Origin: Dermatemys mawii
Taxonomy: Eukaryota; Chordata; Testudines; Dermatemydidae
Direction: 5' to 3'
DNA: 64,000 nt
NCBI GenBank assembly: GCA_007922305.1
Contig: ML677385.1
Coordinates: 7,218,336 to 7,282,335 of the forward strand
In this document: positions 22,430-34,640 of the stretch, piece after piece
How the letters are laid out: each line of letters starts with the position of its first letter
Numbering within the stretch: position 1 is the stretch's first letter
Position numbers and translations under genes: made by a program
The notes under the pieces: generated by a model
The model's database searches: none
What the model saw: the letters and a program-made list of their open reading frames with translations, nothing else
Told to the model about the DNA's origin: nothing

Positions 22430-25400
22430 TTTAATAAAACAATGTGCTCACAATCAGCAGGTTTCAGATAATGCTTTATATAATCTTTTAGTAAAATAAA
22501 ATGAATAATTTGAATAAAAGTGATTGATTTTACTCAAAGTTTTTCTCTTAAGCAAAAATTAGTAATTGTTCCCTATATTTTACTGATATAGGCAGTGGAG
22601 CTTTTGCATCCGTGAAAACACAGAAGGAAATCCTAGCTTGACTGCTACTTAATAACTTATAGCTGAAAGAATAAGCTCTTAACTCCATCAGAGTGTTTAA
22701 CTCATGCTTTTACATAGTTTTGTCATCAGACTCTATGAACAGCTTTTTCTGTGGTGGATGCTGAAACTGTGGACACTTCTGGTGAATAGCTGAAACTAAC
22801 AAAGTTACTATATCAATAGTTAGAAATTTAAATTAGGCTCTCAATTTATAATGGTAAATGGCTGAGGTTATTTAGGTTTTAAGATGATAAGCTTGCACTG
22901 TTGCTCAGTAAGAGATTACTAGAAGTATTTATTAGCCCTGCAAAGATCTTAGGAAAGCAGTACTTCCAGTCATCATATTAAGTAACCCAAGATCAGAGCA
23001 ATGAGCACAACGGTATTAAAGAAATGTTTTACAGGTCGAGACACCCACATGTATCTAACACGCTGAGGGTTAACTGTGGTCAGATAAATTTTTTTAAAAT
23101 GTCCACACTCAAGGCAAAGTCATATTTAATTATGCTTGGAAGGATTAGATTTTTATATGTAAATGTCAATTTCACTATACTTACACAGACTGATGAAAAA
23201 ATACTTCCATCAATAATAATAGTAATTTACAAAAAGGCAAAAAAAGAAAAATACTGCTTGAGAACTTACTAGAGTTGAGTTAAGAATATTTATTTTGACA
23301 GTTATAAAGCTTTAACTTTTTGAATCCCAATGTCTCCATAATTTCCCACGACTGTGAAAATTTCAACTGAGAAAAACTAAAAATGCTTAAAAATTAACAT
23401 TGATATTATCTGTCAAAATTATAAAAAAAAGCAAATTCTACCAAACCTCTATTTAATATTGTCGGAACAAGTGTTATCACATTTTAATTAGCATGATGCA
23501 TTTTACCCTGAGACAAGCCTCCACAGGGTAAAATCCTGTCCTTGCTGTCTCTGAGGTGCACTGAGGAGGAGAACAATAAAAAATTGGCCAAGTGAAGGAT
23601 TCGTGTGAAGTCCTGCCTCAACAGCAGAGCCTGCTCCAGGCACCAGTGTCCCAAGCAACCTCTTGGGACGGCGAACATGGAGGTGGGGAGACGGCGTGCT
23701 GTCCATAATTGGGGCGGCGTTCCACAGCTTTCGGCAGCATTTCGGTGGCCATACCTGCTTCGCTGCTTCATCCACCGGCAGCGTTTCAGCGGCAGCTCCA
23801 CAAGTCGATATTTTTTTTTGCGCTGCCTGAGGCAGCAAAGAGGCTGGGGGGTCTAGGGAATGCACTCCGTAGCACCCCTCATCACTGCTTGTAAACTGAT
23901 TAGTGTTCATTTGCCCTCATACCTTATGATGAAGGCTGCATTCACCCTGACTGTGTGCCCATGTCAGCTGACCACACTCCCTTGTACCCATGGGGCCTAT
24001 CAGCTGCTCTGTCTGGGTGCCCCATCTAATACTCAGAGTCTTGCTAAGTATATATTCTTCCCAGCTGCTGTACAGGAGTGCAGCGAGTGCCTCAAACTCT
24101 CAACCTGTCCACACTCAACCCACAATGCACCCATGCAAGAGGCCATGACTTCTCAGGATTTATGAAGCTTTAAAAGAGGTTTATTCCCCTGAGAAGCGGG
24201 GAGGGCGGGGGGAAATCTCAGCTGCAAAAGTCTCTCAAGAACCATGAGCCTAACCATGGTCACATCCTAACTAGATTATAGCATAATCCCCAATCCTTCA
24301 GTTTGCCTGAGCTGTACTCCGCACAGGTGCCAAGTGTGTGTGTTAGGGGTGGAAGGAGTAAAGGTAGCTTTATACCACCACTCGCCTCCCCTATCCCAAG
24401 GGGTGCTGGGTTGGTGTGGCCCTTGATGTAATTTAGAGCAGCCAGCTTTAAATATGCTGCTTGTAAAGGCCTATTTGGGTCTGTTACACGGAACCGTGAA
24501 TGCCAGATTGTTGGGGATGTTCTGGCTGCATCCCCTCCCATCACGTACACTTGGAAGACAGGGAGCAGGTCTGCCAGCTCTACATGCACTCATAGTGAGG
24601 TAATCCCCAACCCCCTATTTAGGGAAACATTCTGGCCCTTTTGCACCACCCAGGTAGCTCACAGGGGGGCCCTATAGCAAGGCAGGGTCTGGCCCATTGG
24701 CGCTCGTTTCTGATTTCTTTAAAAGGTGAAACCCTAAATTTAAAATCTTGATATGCAAAAGGTGACATCTGACTTTGCAAATCGTTCTTAATAAACAGGA
24801 GGTAAACAAAAAATGACTAATTTATCTGCTATGTGAAATTGTAAAACAAGTACAGCTGCATAAACTTCTCTAAAGAACAATCTTTAAAATGCCAGTGTAG
24901 TCAAAACATTTAGAACTCACTTGAGTACTTTTCAAACATTTCACCAAGGAACAGTCTGCATGACAAAGCAGAATTCACTGTCTATTTCTGCCTTTTAGAA
25001 ATTTGCCGGCACAGATGATTTTCTGTCTGCAAAGCCTTTTGCTTCATGTAATGCTGGGAATCTGTATCCACAAATATACTTGCTTTTCCTTCGATTGACT
25101 TGTGTCCTTAGGAGTGAGATAGCACAGTAATTGGTAAACTTTTCTGAATTGTTGACTTTGTAGGTAATGTTGTTGGTGATTGAGCTTGTGCAGCACAGGC
25201 AGTGTTGGACACCTAAGGTAATGAGCTGGACAGTACTAAGGGAACCTGTTCCTGCATTATTGAGGGGGCGGCTGAGTAGCTGCCAACTTATTCAGAGGAG
25301 CGGGGCCATGGAAAGAGCACATAACTAAGTGTCTCATTCTCAGTATCCTGTGTCAGTCTTCTCCAGGGTAACTGTGGAGAGACCAGATCTTTGCTTTGAG

Positions 25401-27344
25401 CCAAGGCTTAGGACCAACCCTGAGGAAGAAATCCCCAGAATTCTCTGCTTTTTGGTGGCATACAAAACAGACTACAGGGGCCCCTTTGTAGCAGAGCTTT
25501 CACAGGATTTTTAAAAGATTTTCAAGCAATAGCCAGAGGGGAGGAGGGTGCAACCCTGGGCATAGTACAATCCTTTGAGTGAGGGTCAGACTATCTCCCA
25601 TAGAGGGTCCTAGGGAAAAAATTCACAGGTGAATCCCTCAATTTCATTTCAAGGCTGACATGTTGAGCCAAATAATAATTTTAAACTCTTACATAATTTA
25701 GTATTTGGAAGTTATGAGTCTGGAGAGTTCTTCCTGAGGACTGGTCCTAAGCCTAGACTCAGAGCCAGGTCTGGCCTGCCCTGGTGTCCATGGAGACTGG
25801 GAACACCCCAGTGTGAAATCTGTCCGACATGGAGCATCCTACAATGAAAATTCACAGGTAAGACAGAATTTTCCTGTTTGCGTGCTGACAGGGACATTCC
25901 CCAGGGGTGTCCAGGATTTTGAGGCACCTCAGCATCACTTGCCCTTAGCATGAGGGCACCTTGTCCGTACCTGTTCAGACTGGTGGGAGGGGACCCATTC
26001 TGAACTATACAGTACTTAATTTGCATGTAAACAGCTACCTAGATACACTTTGCTTGTCTGACAGCAAACTTGTTTTTCACCTTTGCTGGCGGCCAGTCCC
26101 TAGACACAGACTTTAAGAGTATAATTTTCTGAGTGTATAGATGATTCCTTACACAACATCCACACATGCATTTTGCAATTATATTGGTGATCAGTGCGGC
26201 ACTGACTTTTATTTGAGACATCACATGACACACTTAGGTGAACTAGAATGTACATGCCAGACCCAAGAGATCCCTGTAACCCTTGTGCACCCTCTTGCTA
26301 GTTGGCATTAAGAGGTTGGTGGGTCACATACGCTTAATGCAGTATCTCCTGAAACATGCCCATTTCCCACTTATGACCCACACTCCTTTTTGTTTAAATT
26401 TTGTGCTCTGAAGACCAAGGGAGTAGGCCCATCAGGGCTTTAATCTTCTATGCTGTTTGGAGAGGACTAGGTTTATGGGATGAAATTTACCCTTGTGAAA
26501 TGGACCAGCACAAGACCAATGAACCACTTAATTGCTCAAAATAGGACTAAAGTGCTGCATAGGCCTTTTGCTGGCCTATTGCACAGTGATATATTTCACC
26601 CTTACTGATCTGCAGAGTCACAGATTTTTAAGGCCAAAAGGGACTATTGTGACTATCTGGTCATACCTTCCACACAAGGCATGGAATTTCACCCATTAAG
26701 TTCTGCATCAAGCCCATAACATCTGGTTGAGGTGGAGCATACCTTTTAGAAAGACATCCAGTCTGGTGCATAAGTGTAATCTCCTCTCACATATGCACTG
26801 GAATACAATCACCTTGTGCAATGTACAAACACTTACAGATCCAGGCCTGCATGTGTACCATACTAAAGAGAAATAACACAGCAATTTCACAGAACTGTGA
26901 GATGAAAACATTTCCAGTTTTTTATACATAAATTCTCCCCCCTCAGGGCTGGCCTGAAAAAGGCAGCTTTTCTGAACCCTTAGTATTTTTTTCTGTTGCT
27001 TTATAGATGCTTGAATAAATAATGAGATAGAAATTAAGCTGGTGTGCAAGAGACTGTTATTTGTAACTTGATGATTAATGTGTTCCTCCAGAAAACAAAA
27101 AACTCAACAACAAAATCATGTTCTTCTGAAATCTCTTGTCACTCTTCTCAGATTTGTTCCAAAAGCCAGCAGGTATGTATTCTTGCTGGCAGCTTGTCAA
27201 CATTCTCAAACTGATGACTGCCCACTATGTAAGTCCCCTGTGGAATTCACAGTTGGCTTTCCATTTGCAATCTGCACAGCCTGCTGCCAGGAAACCTGAC
27301 AATGCTATATGAGTTTGCAAGCCCCAATAGTAATATAAAATATT

Positions 27345-27435
27345 ACTTGGGATGGGTCCTGCTTTGAATAGGGTGGTCAGACTAGATGACCTCCTGAGGT
27401 TTCTTCCAACCCTAATTGTCTATGATTTGATGATT
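27345..27435 (+). repeat. CR1 LINE 3' end
   Basis: GGTGGTCAGACTAGATGACC, then TCCTGAGGTTTCTTCCAACC, CTAATTGTCTATGATTTGATGATTC. Typical CR1 3' untranslated end with the terminal ATGATT repeat, strongly 5'-truncated. Confidence 0.88.
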
Positions 27436-29439
27436 CTGTTACAATGTGGGCAAAACAAAGTATTGGATATGTGGGCAATGGCTTTCAGTGCGCTTGATGG
27501 GTAGGCGAACTGCAGCAAATCACTTGGGTTGCTTGTGATTCCCTTTTTCTTTTTTCAAGGTCGTGTATGAGGATGTTTTTTCATTGCCTGCAATGAAGAC
27601 TGTTCTTATAGAACTAAATACAACTGCAGTAAAACCAGTTGGAGGGAGCAAATGGGGAGGGAATCTCAGGGAAGGTAACACTGCAGATTTTATGTTGTAA
27701 TGGGGCTTGCTCCCAGCAGAGTGAGCTGCAGTGACCATTACACACTCCATAGATCCCCAAAGGTCAGGGCCATCCACATCAACAGAAGCTCCCCTGCATT
27801 TCTGCTGTCTTCCTAGTAGTACGCTTACATTGCTGCTGTACTACCAAGGATTTTTCCTACCTGTGACTGCCTATGGCCACTGCTTAAATTTCATTCCCCA
27901 ACAGAGATGGGGCTCAGTATGAAAGTTAATACTCTCCCAAGATGCATTTCCCTTTCCAGATAATCTCTGTGGGATCAGTGTGGGGATGATGTGTGTCCAT
28001 GTGGTCCAGCTTCCACTCTATACTCACTCCCTGGCCGGAAGGCAAAGTGCCATCTGCAGGGTCTAGAGAGTGAAAGGGTTGCTACTACAGAAGTGACTCC
28101 TTCTCTTCCCACTCCCTCAATGTGAAAATGGGGAGATCCATGTATGGATCTTGGGGGCACATTTTTGACTGCTTGGGCTTGACAGTCCTGTTACTTAACT
28201 GTGGGGATTTTAGGGAACTAAGAAGCACAAATGTAACTGAATTTCAATGGAATTTGGGCACATTTCTCTCATTTGCCTTTAACAAACCCAGAATTAGTTC
28301 CCATTCCCCCTCATTCCTCCTCCTACAAATAGACAAAGAAGCTTTTGTAATACACCAGTGTTATCTACTGGGCACTAAAGGTCCAGAATCTGGTGAGCGT
28401 TGGTTTTATTTATCATCGTACCCCAAACCCCATTTGGCTTTCAGAACCAGAAGGGAAAGTACTTTGTCCTCTTAAGCAACAAATCCAGCTAGAACCTGCA
28501 GGGGAAGCTAAAGCAACTTGTATTAGCTGATCCCAGTCCACGGACAGCCCAGTGCCTTCAGAACTTTCTTGCTGTCCTATGTGATCAGCAGCAGACTGCT
28601 GGCTCCTGGCGTTTCTGGATGAACTTCAGCGCTGGCCCAGGAGGGGCTGTTGAACACCATTGACCAACTCCTTCACTGCTAACTTAAGCCTGGACTGAAC
28701 TCCTGCTTCTCTGCTCCACTCTCAGCATTCGCTTGGCCAGCGCTGCCTGTTGCGAGCCCTGATTACAGCCTGACACGTTGTGGTTCATTAGCTGCCTTCG
28801 TGCAAAAGCACTCCGTGCATTGATGGCAGAGTGCACAAGAGCACCCGGCTCAGAGTGTTTGAAGACCCCACAATGGTTTCCCTGCTGTTGAAATGACTTT
28901 ACTCTCTGGGGACTGGAGCCTGCACACTAGGAGCTGGGCACCCATTTTGTTTCCCAGCTTTACATCTCAATGGCACCAGGTGTCCGAGCCTGATGGGCAC
29001 TCTGTGTGCATGGGACAGGAAGCTGTCATGGGGACTGATGGGCTAAGAGCCATTGGCAGTGAGCATGCGCTGAAACTCACAGAAGGCAGCTGGCAGCCCT
29101 TTTCAGCCAGAACAGCAAGGGACTGGGATGCAGGTTTTAATCCCCGCTTGTCCTCAGTCATCTCTGTGTTAGATCTTCCTCTGTGTGGAGCTGAGGTCCC
29201 TTCTCCTCCCACTGAGACCAAGGGGATCTCAGGGTGCTTAGCATCTTTCAGAACAGGCTCTGATAGCATGTGCATTGCAACAGAGTCCTGAGGCCAAGGG
29301 GAATGACAGGTATGATTCAAATCATGTCACAGATGCCCAAATAAACAACCCCCTCTCTCAGATAGCTCCCAGTTAATCCCCACTCTGGGTCTTCCTGTGC
29401 ATCCTGGCTCCTGTGTATCTCTGCTAGACCGTAAGCTGT

Positions 29440-29855
29440 TTGAGGTCTTGCCAAGCACATTGCTGGCACCTAATGAAAAGAGGGGTGTTACCATAGCCAC
29501 GAGAGGTATCTAGCAACACTTCAATATGTGCCCCACCCCTGCCCCTCTTCTTCCCACCCCCTCTCCATCCCCATTCCAACCCCTTCCCCAAATCCCCACC
29601 CCAGCTCTGCCTCTTCTTCACCAACTCTTCTGAGTGCATTGCATCCCCGCTCCTCCCTCCCTCCTGGAAAGTCTTAAGCACTACCAAACAGCTGTTTGGC
29701 GGCGGGAAGTGCTGGGAGGAGCAGGGATGCAGCGCGCTTGGAGAGGGGTAAAGCGGGGTCCAGGGTGAGGGGCAGAGCGGGGGAATTGGTGCCTATGGTG
29801 GGTTGCAGGAAATAACTCCACGGGCCTCACATGGGCCGCAAGTTTAAGACCCCTG
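29440..29855. mobile_element. hAT-like MITE with central palindrome
   Basis: The right end reads GGGCCGCAAGTTTAAGACCCCTG, a terminus I know from turtle hAT repeats. Near 29677-29715 the sequence AGCACTACCAAACAGCTGTT followed by TGGCGGCGGGAAGTGCT forms a strong dyad. The left limit is uncertain and no target-site duplication was confirmed. Confidence 0.45.
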
Positions 29856-30360
29856 GTCTAAAAGGAGTCAGAGTATTCCATTTGCTGTGACTTTAGTATT
29901 TGAATCAACTCTTTGAAAAATGGACCTGGTATTTAACGAGTTCCTTTTGCTAAAGTGCTAAAGCATTACCGATTTCATTATTCACGCAGATATCAAATAA
30001 AAAGAATTATCTGGGATTTCCAAAACAACATTCACATTCATTGTTTTTCTATTGTAAGGGGACATGTTGTTCGTCAGAAAAAGGCTATTACTGGCCACAG
30101 CTCCATAATTAAGGCTGAGTTGAGTTTTGTACTTAAAGCAGTATTGACTCCAAGGTCAGAGCCTAAATAAGGACTCATAATACTCTGACATAAAATGCTT
30201 TTGTCTTTTCATATTTTCAGCTGCCTGTGAAGGGAACAGTTAGGGCCAGAGTATCCGAATCCATTCCAATATGAGGCATAGAATTGTTGTAGGGTACTGG
30301 TTACTATTGCTCCAGAACACAGTTTTTTTTTAAAAAAAGTATTTTTCCCTTTTGTCACAG

Positions 30361-30570
30361 GATCAAAAAGCTTCTGAAGATGAAGAAACCAGTGATGATG
30401 ATGATGAAGAAAAAGAAGAAGAAGAAGAAGAAATAAGAGACAAAGAGGAGGAGGAGGAGGAAGAGGAGGGAGGCAGCATTGATGATGGGACAGTGCATGA
30501 AAAGGAAGAACATGACAGTAAAACATCTGAGGGAGAAAGAAGCAATAATGCCACTGCAGAACCCACAGAG
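30361..30570 (+). CDS. RPGR: RPGR exon equivalent to human exon 16, with a Glu-rich tract
   Basis: A 210 nt exon in phase 0 to 0 between acceptor TTTTGTCACAG and donor ACAGAG|GTAAAGC. It encodes 70 residues: DQKASEDEETSDDDDEEKEE, a run of Glu with one IRDK interruption, then GGSIDDGTVHEKEEHDSK and a tail SEGERSNNATAEPTE. The tail matches human exon 16 (EGAERTNDDSSAETIE as I recall), which identifies it. The long Asp/Glu run coded by GAT/GAA/GAG repeats is not in the human exon as I remember it, so the constitutive isoform here carries its own acidic tract. An in-frame ATG upstream (30352) lies in the intron and is not a start. The upstream splice partner (a phase-0 donor in the ORF15 exon region) is not visible and may be in the gap. 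Confidence 0.9.
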
Positions 30571-31075
30571 GTAAAGCATGTACTTCTTTTAAATTGTTGT
30601 ACTGTGAAGGAATTAGCTGTATAATTCCTTATAATATGCATGATGTTAAATTCCTATGCTCAGCATTGAAAACTTACCCCCTATGTTTGAGTCTAAATTA
30701 GTTTTTCATTCGTATGTGGTTTTAATAACAATAGGGGTTCAGTTATAATTCAGTTATTTGATTTTGTAGCCAAAAGAAATATTCTGGAATGCTTTGTCTA
30801 AATAAATATATTTCCTGGGTTTTTTTTTTTTAGATTAGCTACTTAGATAAACAGACATGTTATTTTTTTTATCTTATTTCATCTTTTACCAATTAAGTAA
30901 TACCTACAGTGATACTATATTTTTTCAGGAATTGTACTAATATAATAATGCAATATTTAAATAAATACAATGAATTTCACATGCTGCAGTTAAATGTAGA
31001 TTTTTTGAAGAGTTTGATAATGATAATGAAATGATAATGAAATACAGATTTCATTATTTTATTTACTATTTTTAG

Positions 31076-31115
31076 GAAGAGAAGTCCACCCTAAAAGAGA
31101 AAATACTTCAGCAAG
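31076..31115 (+). CDS. RPGR: RPGR exon equivalent to human exon 17
   Basis: A 40 nt micro-exon between acceptor ACTATTTTTAG and donor CAAG|GTACAA, phase 0 to 1. It encodes EEKSTLKEKILQQ plus the first base of the next codon. It corresponds to human KKEKANLEERAICE. The identification rests on the exact phase fit with both neighbours and the matching order of charged residues. The exon is short, so confidence is lower than for its neighbours. Confidence 0.8.
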
Positions 31116-31191
31116 GTACAAAAATCTTCCAGTCAGAATCTAACTATTACAGCTCTTCTAAATACAAATTACACCTTTTACCTGGCAATGG

Positions 31192-31212
31192 TTATATATA
31201 TATATATATATA
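31192..31212. repeat. TA microsatellite
   Basis: About ten TA units in the intron just after exon 17. Confidence 0.9.
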
Positions 31213-31279
31213 GGTTATATAAATGTTAAATGATGCACACACTTTGTAAGACACACAAAGCAATGCTCTAAAGCCAGCA

Positions 31280-31770
31280 ACAGAGCATTTTCAAAAGTAC
31301 CTGAATGACCTAACCCTAACCCTAAGTTCCACTCTCAAGAGTGAGTTAGGAGCATAAGTCTGAGATTTAGGTTTCTAAGGGCTTGTCTATACTACCCGCC
31401 AGATCGACAGGCAGCGATTGATCCAGCAGAGTTTGATTTATCTCGTCTAGTCTAGATGCAATACATTGACCGCCAAGCGCTCTCTTGTCGACTCTGGTAC
31501 TCCACCAGAGTGAGAGGCACAGGCAGAGTCGATGGGGGAGTGTCAGCAGTCGACTCACCGCTGTGAAGACATTGCGGTGAGTAGATCTAAGTACATCGAC
31601 TTCAGCTATGTTATTCATGTAGCTGAAGTTGCGTAACTATGATCGAAACCACCCTCTTCCCCCTAGTGTAGACCAGGCCTAAGAGCCTAAATTACTGTTG
31701 AAGATTGGACTTAGGCTCCTAAAATAATCAGGGTAAAACTTTTCAAAAGCCACTCTTTGCTTTTGCACTC
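31280..31770. repeat. Old palindromic repeat split by a MITE
   Basis: Left part CATTTTCAAAAGTACCTGAA to TTAGGAGCATAAGTCTGA; right part AGCCTAAATTACTG to GGACTTAGGCTCCTAAAATA and GGGTAAAACTTTTCAAAAGC. The halves belong to the same old family as 21673-21825 and are separated by the element at 31379-31679. The left half contains CCTAACCCTAACCCTAA (31308-31324), which looks like telomere repeat but is too short to be more than a resemblance. Confidence 0.55.
31379..31679. mobile_element. Harbinger-like MITE, complete copy
   Basis: A 301 bp element starts GGGCTTGTCTATACTACCC and ends TAGTGTAGACCAGGCC, which are inverted repeats. Perfect TAA duplications flank it (31376-31378 and 31680-31682). GG..CC termini with a TWA target are the hallmark of PIF/Harbinger. 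The body matches the copies at 1372-1687 and 4682-4830 (for example CGACTTCAGCTATGTTATTC near the right end). No transposase is encoded. Confidence 0.88.
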
Positions 31771-33658
31771 AAAAGTCTAGCATGTCATCAGTTTCCTTCT
31801 CTAAGGTGGGTTATCCCACTCCTATTGTCTGCAGAAATGGTAACTGAACATTGCCAATTTTGAATTTGCAAGAGAGACATTAATGAAGCCAAATCTATTA
31901 GCTGTATAGTGTCCTATAGTGTTAGGACTCGGAGTTTGCTGCATTGTTGTAATTGTTCAGCTAGAAAAAAACAACAGGGGGTAATTTACAGTTTCAGTCA
32001 ACATTTAGCCCATCTCTGGGAATTCTGGGAAATTCCACCTGCAGTGGTGCCCACCTCCACTTTACAATAGTAGTAAAGAGAGAGTCCATGAATATAATGT
32101 GACAGGTCTGCTGAGGTGCAACCTGGAAGTGGGGTACCACTGAGCTCTCTGTCTTACCAGCCTGGGCTCCCTCTCACATTGTGATTATATGACAAGTTGC
32201 AAACCCCTCTAAGTTCTTCACTCACACAAACATTCACACACAGGTGACTTACATGAATGCTTTCATCAGCCACTCACAATAGAGAGGCTCTAGTCAATTC
32301 CTCCTGGCTTCCCAGCCTAGGACCCGAGAGTTGTACCATCTTGCCCTGGTCAGAAGCCTGACCAGTGTACATTTATTACCCAGTCCCTCAATGTGGAGAG
32401 GACAACACAGATTTCCCTTTACGCTTCAAACAACACACTGTTTAGGTAAAAACTATAAAACAGATTTATTAACCACAGACAGATAGATTTTAAGTGATTA
32501 TAAGTAGTAACCTACAACTCAAAGTTGGTTACCTCAGAAATAAAACAATTTTGCAATCTGAGTTCTGTTAACTAGACAGGATTTGAATCAAGCAGTATCT
32601 CACCCTGATAATACATGCAGTTTACAGATCTTCCATACACAGGTTGAAACGCCTTTCTAGCCTTGTACAACCCTCCCCCATTCAAAGTCTTTTTCCTCCC
32701 GACCTGCTTCCAGGTGTTGAGCTGTGGGGGAATGAGGCGAATTCACCTTCCTGGCTGACGTTAATAAACCAAGAAACTGACTGAATTGATACACCTAATC
32801 AGCTATCCCCATTGAAGTCAATGGCAAAACTCCCATTGACTTCAGTGGGGCCAGGATTTCACCCTAAGCCTTCAAGAAAGGGGCAGACAATGCTGCAGCA
32901 TTCCAGATGCATATTTCCTGTGCCTTATTGTACCAGACCACCTGCCCCTTCATCACCAGCCCCTAGCATTGCATGGCATTTTGTACAAAGGCCAATTCAT
33001 AAGCCTTTCCACCACTTGGATGTAGCCCACTATAAGTAGGAATCTGTTTTCCTACCACCACCACTGAAAGAGATAACCATCTTCGATGAAATATGGAATT
33101 GTTGGGCAGTATATAGCAATGTTGATATGGTGAGCCTAAAGCTTTCTTACAGGTTTGAGAACATCAGGGAAGATTATGCTGTCTTTTGGAAAGATACTGG
33201 AATGTACATGTTGGAATGCAAAAAGGCGAGCCTTTTTTTTTCAACTTCTGGAATAAAAATGATTTCTGCCTTGATAGACTCATGCTGAAATACAGCTCTT
33301 GCACCAGGAGTCACTCTCTGCTGATTAGGATATGTTTTCTAAATTCTGTTAACCATACATAGTTGGAGGTGGATTAATCAAAATGTTTTACATATTTGCC
33401 AGTGTCCTAAGTATTAATTCTGCTTTTGCAAATCAAACATCTCGGATATGGTAAACAGATATAATAGAAAGGAGAAAAATAAAAACAGAATTGTTCAGGT
33501 TTGGCTGGGCCTCAAGTGGAACTGAATATTTTATTCTGTCTGTTCCATTTTAGATGCAGAACTAATTTGTGTGTCTGAGTGTTAAAAATAATTTAAAGCA
33601 CAGGTCTCTTTTTGCAGTTGTGAAAAAAAGTTTAATATAATGTCTTGTGTTGTTTTAG
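31771..33658. other. RPGR intron between exons 17 and 18
   Basis: Intronic sequence. The 32100-32790 part is a probable dispersed repeat, listed separately. The rest (31771-32099, 32791-33658) shows nothing I can name except the polypyrimidine stretch before the exon 18 acceptor. Confidence 0.5.
32100..32790. repeat. Probable turtle dispersed repeat, unassigned
   Basis: The text ACTATAAAACAGATTTATTA, then ACCACAGACAGATAGATTTT and AAGTGATTATAAGTAGTAAC, with TTCCATACACAGGTTGAAAC further on, is one I associate with an abundant interspersed repeat of turtles. Only one copy is in the window, so repetition cannot be shown here. Class unknown; LTR-like is possible. Confidence 0.35.
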
Positions 33659-33762
33659 AGAGAGAAAATACTGACACTCATCCTGAGAACAGTTCTTCAG
33701 GGGCAATTTCGGAAAGTAATGATGACAGAATATCTGGAGGAATACCTGGAAGGACTAAAAAG
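33659..33762 (+). CDS. RPGR: RPGR exon equivalent to human exon 18
   Basis: A 104 nt exon between acceptor TGTTGTTTTAG and donor AAAAAG|GTAAAC. The first two bases complete a Glu codon begun in exon 17. It then encodes RENTDTHPENSSSGAISESN, followed by DDRISGGIPGRTKK, ending in phase 0. The Ser-rich middle and TKK end correspond to human DSSSLEILENSETTPSKDMKKTKK. It is hydrophilic and probably disordered. The fit of phase on both sides makes the call firm. Confidence 0.88.
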
Positions 33763-34449
33763 GTAAACCACCTGAGTTTTCAGTTTTGGGTAATATGACT
33801 AATAATAAAATAATAATAGTAGTGGTGAGCAGTTACTGAAATTTTTGATCCTTGTCCACACAAGTGAGCCCCATCTTCATAGCTGACTGAAAAGCCCCAG
33901 TGAACATCCCTTTGTATGTGCCGGCTACTGAAGAGTATCCATTATTGTGGATCATTCTTGGAATTGCAGAGGGCCTGAGAACCTTAGTCACATTCAATAG
34001 TAACTTACTGCATGAGTGATTCCATTGACTTCAGTATGCAGCTAGGGAGGATAAGGCATCATGTGAAAGCATTATGAGCCAAAACACCATAACAGAAGCA
34101 AGGCAAGAGATTGAGACATAGGGGAAATATCCAAACTTGGACTACTGATGGCAGGCTTATCTCTTAAATATCCTCCATTGCTGTGCATTTCACTTGTTTA
34201 GCTATTTCCTTATTACCATCTTGTCATGTTTCTATATGTCCCATAGTGTGGCAGTGGTTTATGCTGCTTTTACACTAGGTTTTCTCTCTTCCTCTGGTTA
34301 TTCCCTACTGTGCCCATATTTTTAGTAGAGCAAGGAGCGAACCAAAGCCTAATCAGAGGAAGAGTGGACCTGATGGCTTGTGAGTAGCCTTAGGAATACT
34401 CAGAGTGGAGGTGGGGATTCAGCACTGTACGACTAGTGAAGAGCTTCTG

Positions 34450-34640
34450 GGTATGTTTACATGTGAGCCTCCTAACCCGGTTCAATAGATTCAGACTTGT
34501 GGGGCTCATGCTAAACATAGCTGTGTAGACTATGCTTGAAGTTGCAGCTCAGTCTGGATCTTGAGCTCTGAAGCCTTGGGGGGGCCCATGCTCCAACACA
34601 AGGCATAACTTCAAAGGGCTGTCTAAACCAAGCATTTTAA
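34450..34640. repeat. Candidate Harbinger-like MITE
   Basis: TGGGTATGTTTACATGTGAG at the left and AGGGCTGTCTAAACCAAGC at the right resemble the two ends of Harbinger-like MITEs (compare GGCTATGTTTACACT at 22429 on the minus strand). No target-site duplication was established. Confidence 0.4.

Larger units (their letters stand above)
9837..30360. other. 20.5 kb RPGR intron between ORF15 and exon 16
   Basis: Beyond the possible second ORF15 poly(A) site, this is intron for the constitutive transcript. I found no convincing additional exon. It holds the repeats listed separately: a TA-flanked MITE, a sauropsid dispersed repeat, hAT and Harbinger-like MITEs, CR1 tails and old palindromic repeats. 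The remaining stretches (for example 11780-13490, 15820-17400, 18800-21670, 22430-27340 and 27440-29430) carry only short open frames without recognisable protein content. A GC-richer segment at about 23600-23860 may be another old hAT-like repeat. Confidence 0.5.

Noticed and set aside
28893..29291. 132-codon + strand frame as a gene in the large intron
   Set aside because: No similarity recognised, no splice-site context and low-complexity neighbours. Probably chance.
30352..30360. ATG just upstream of exon 16 as a start codon
   Set aside because: It lies in the intron, before the acceptor CACAG at 30356-30360. The exon continues an upstream reading frame.
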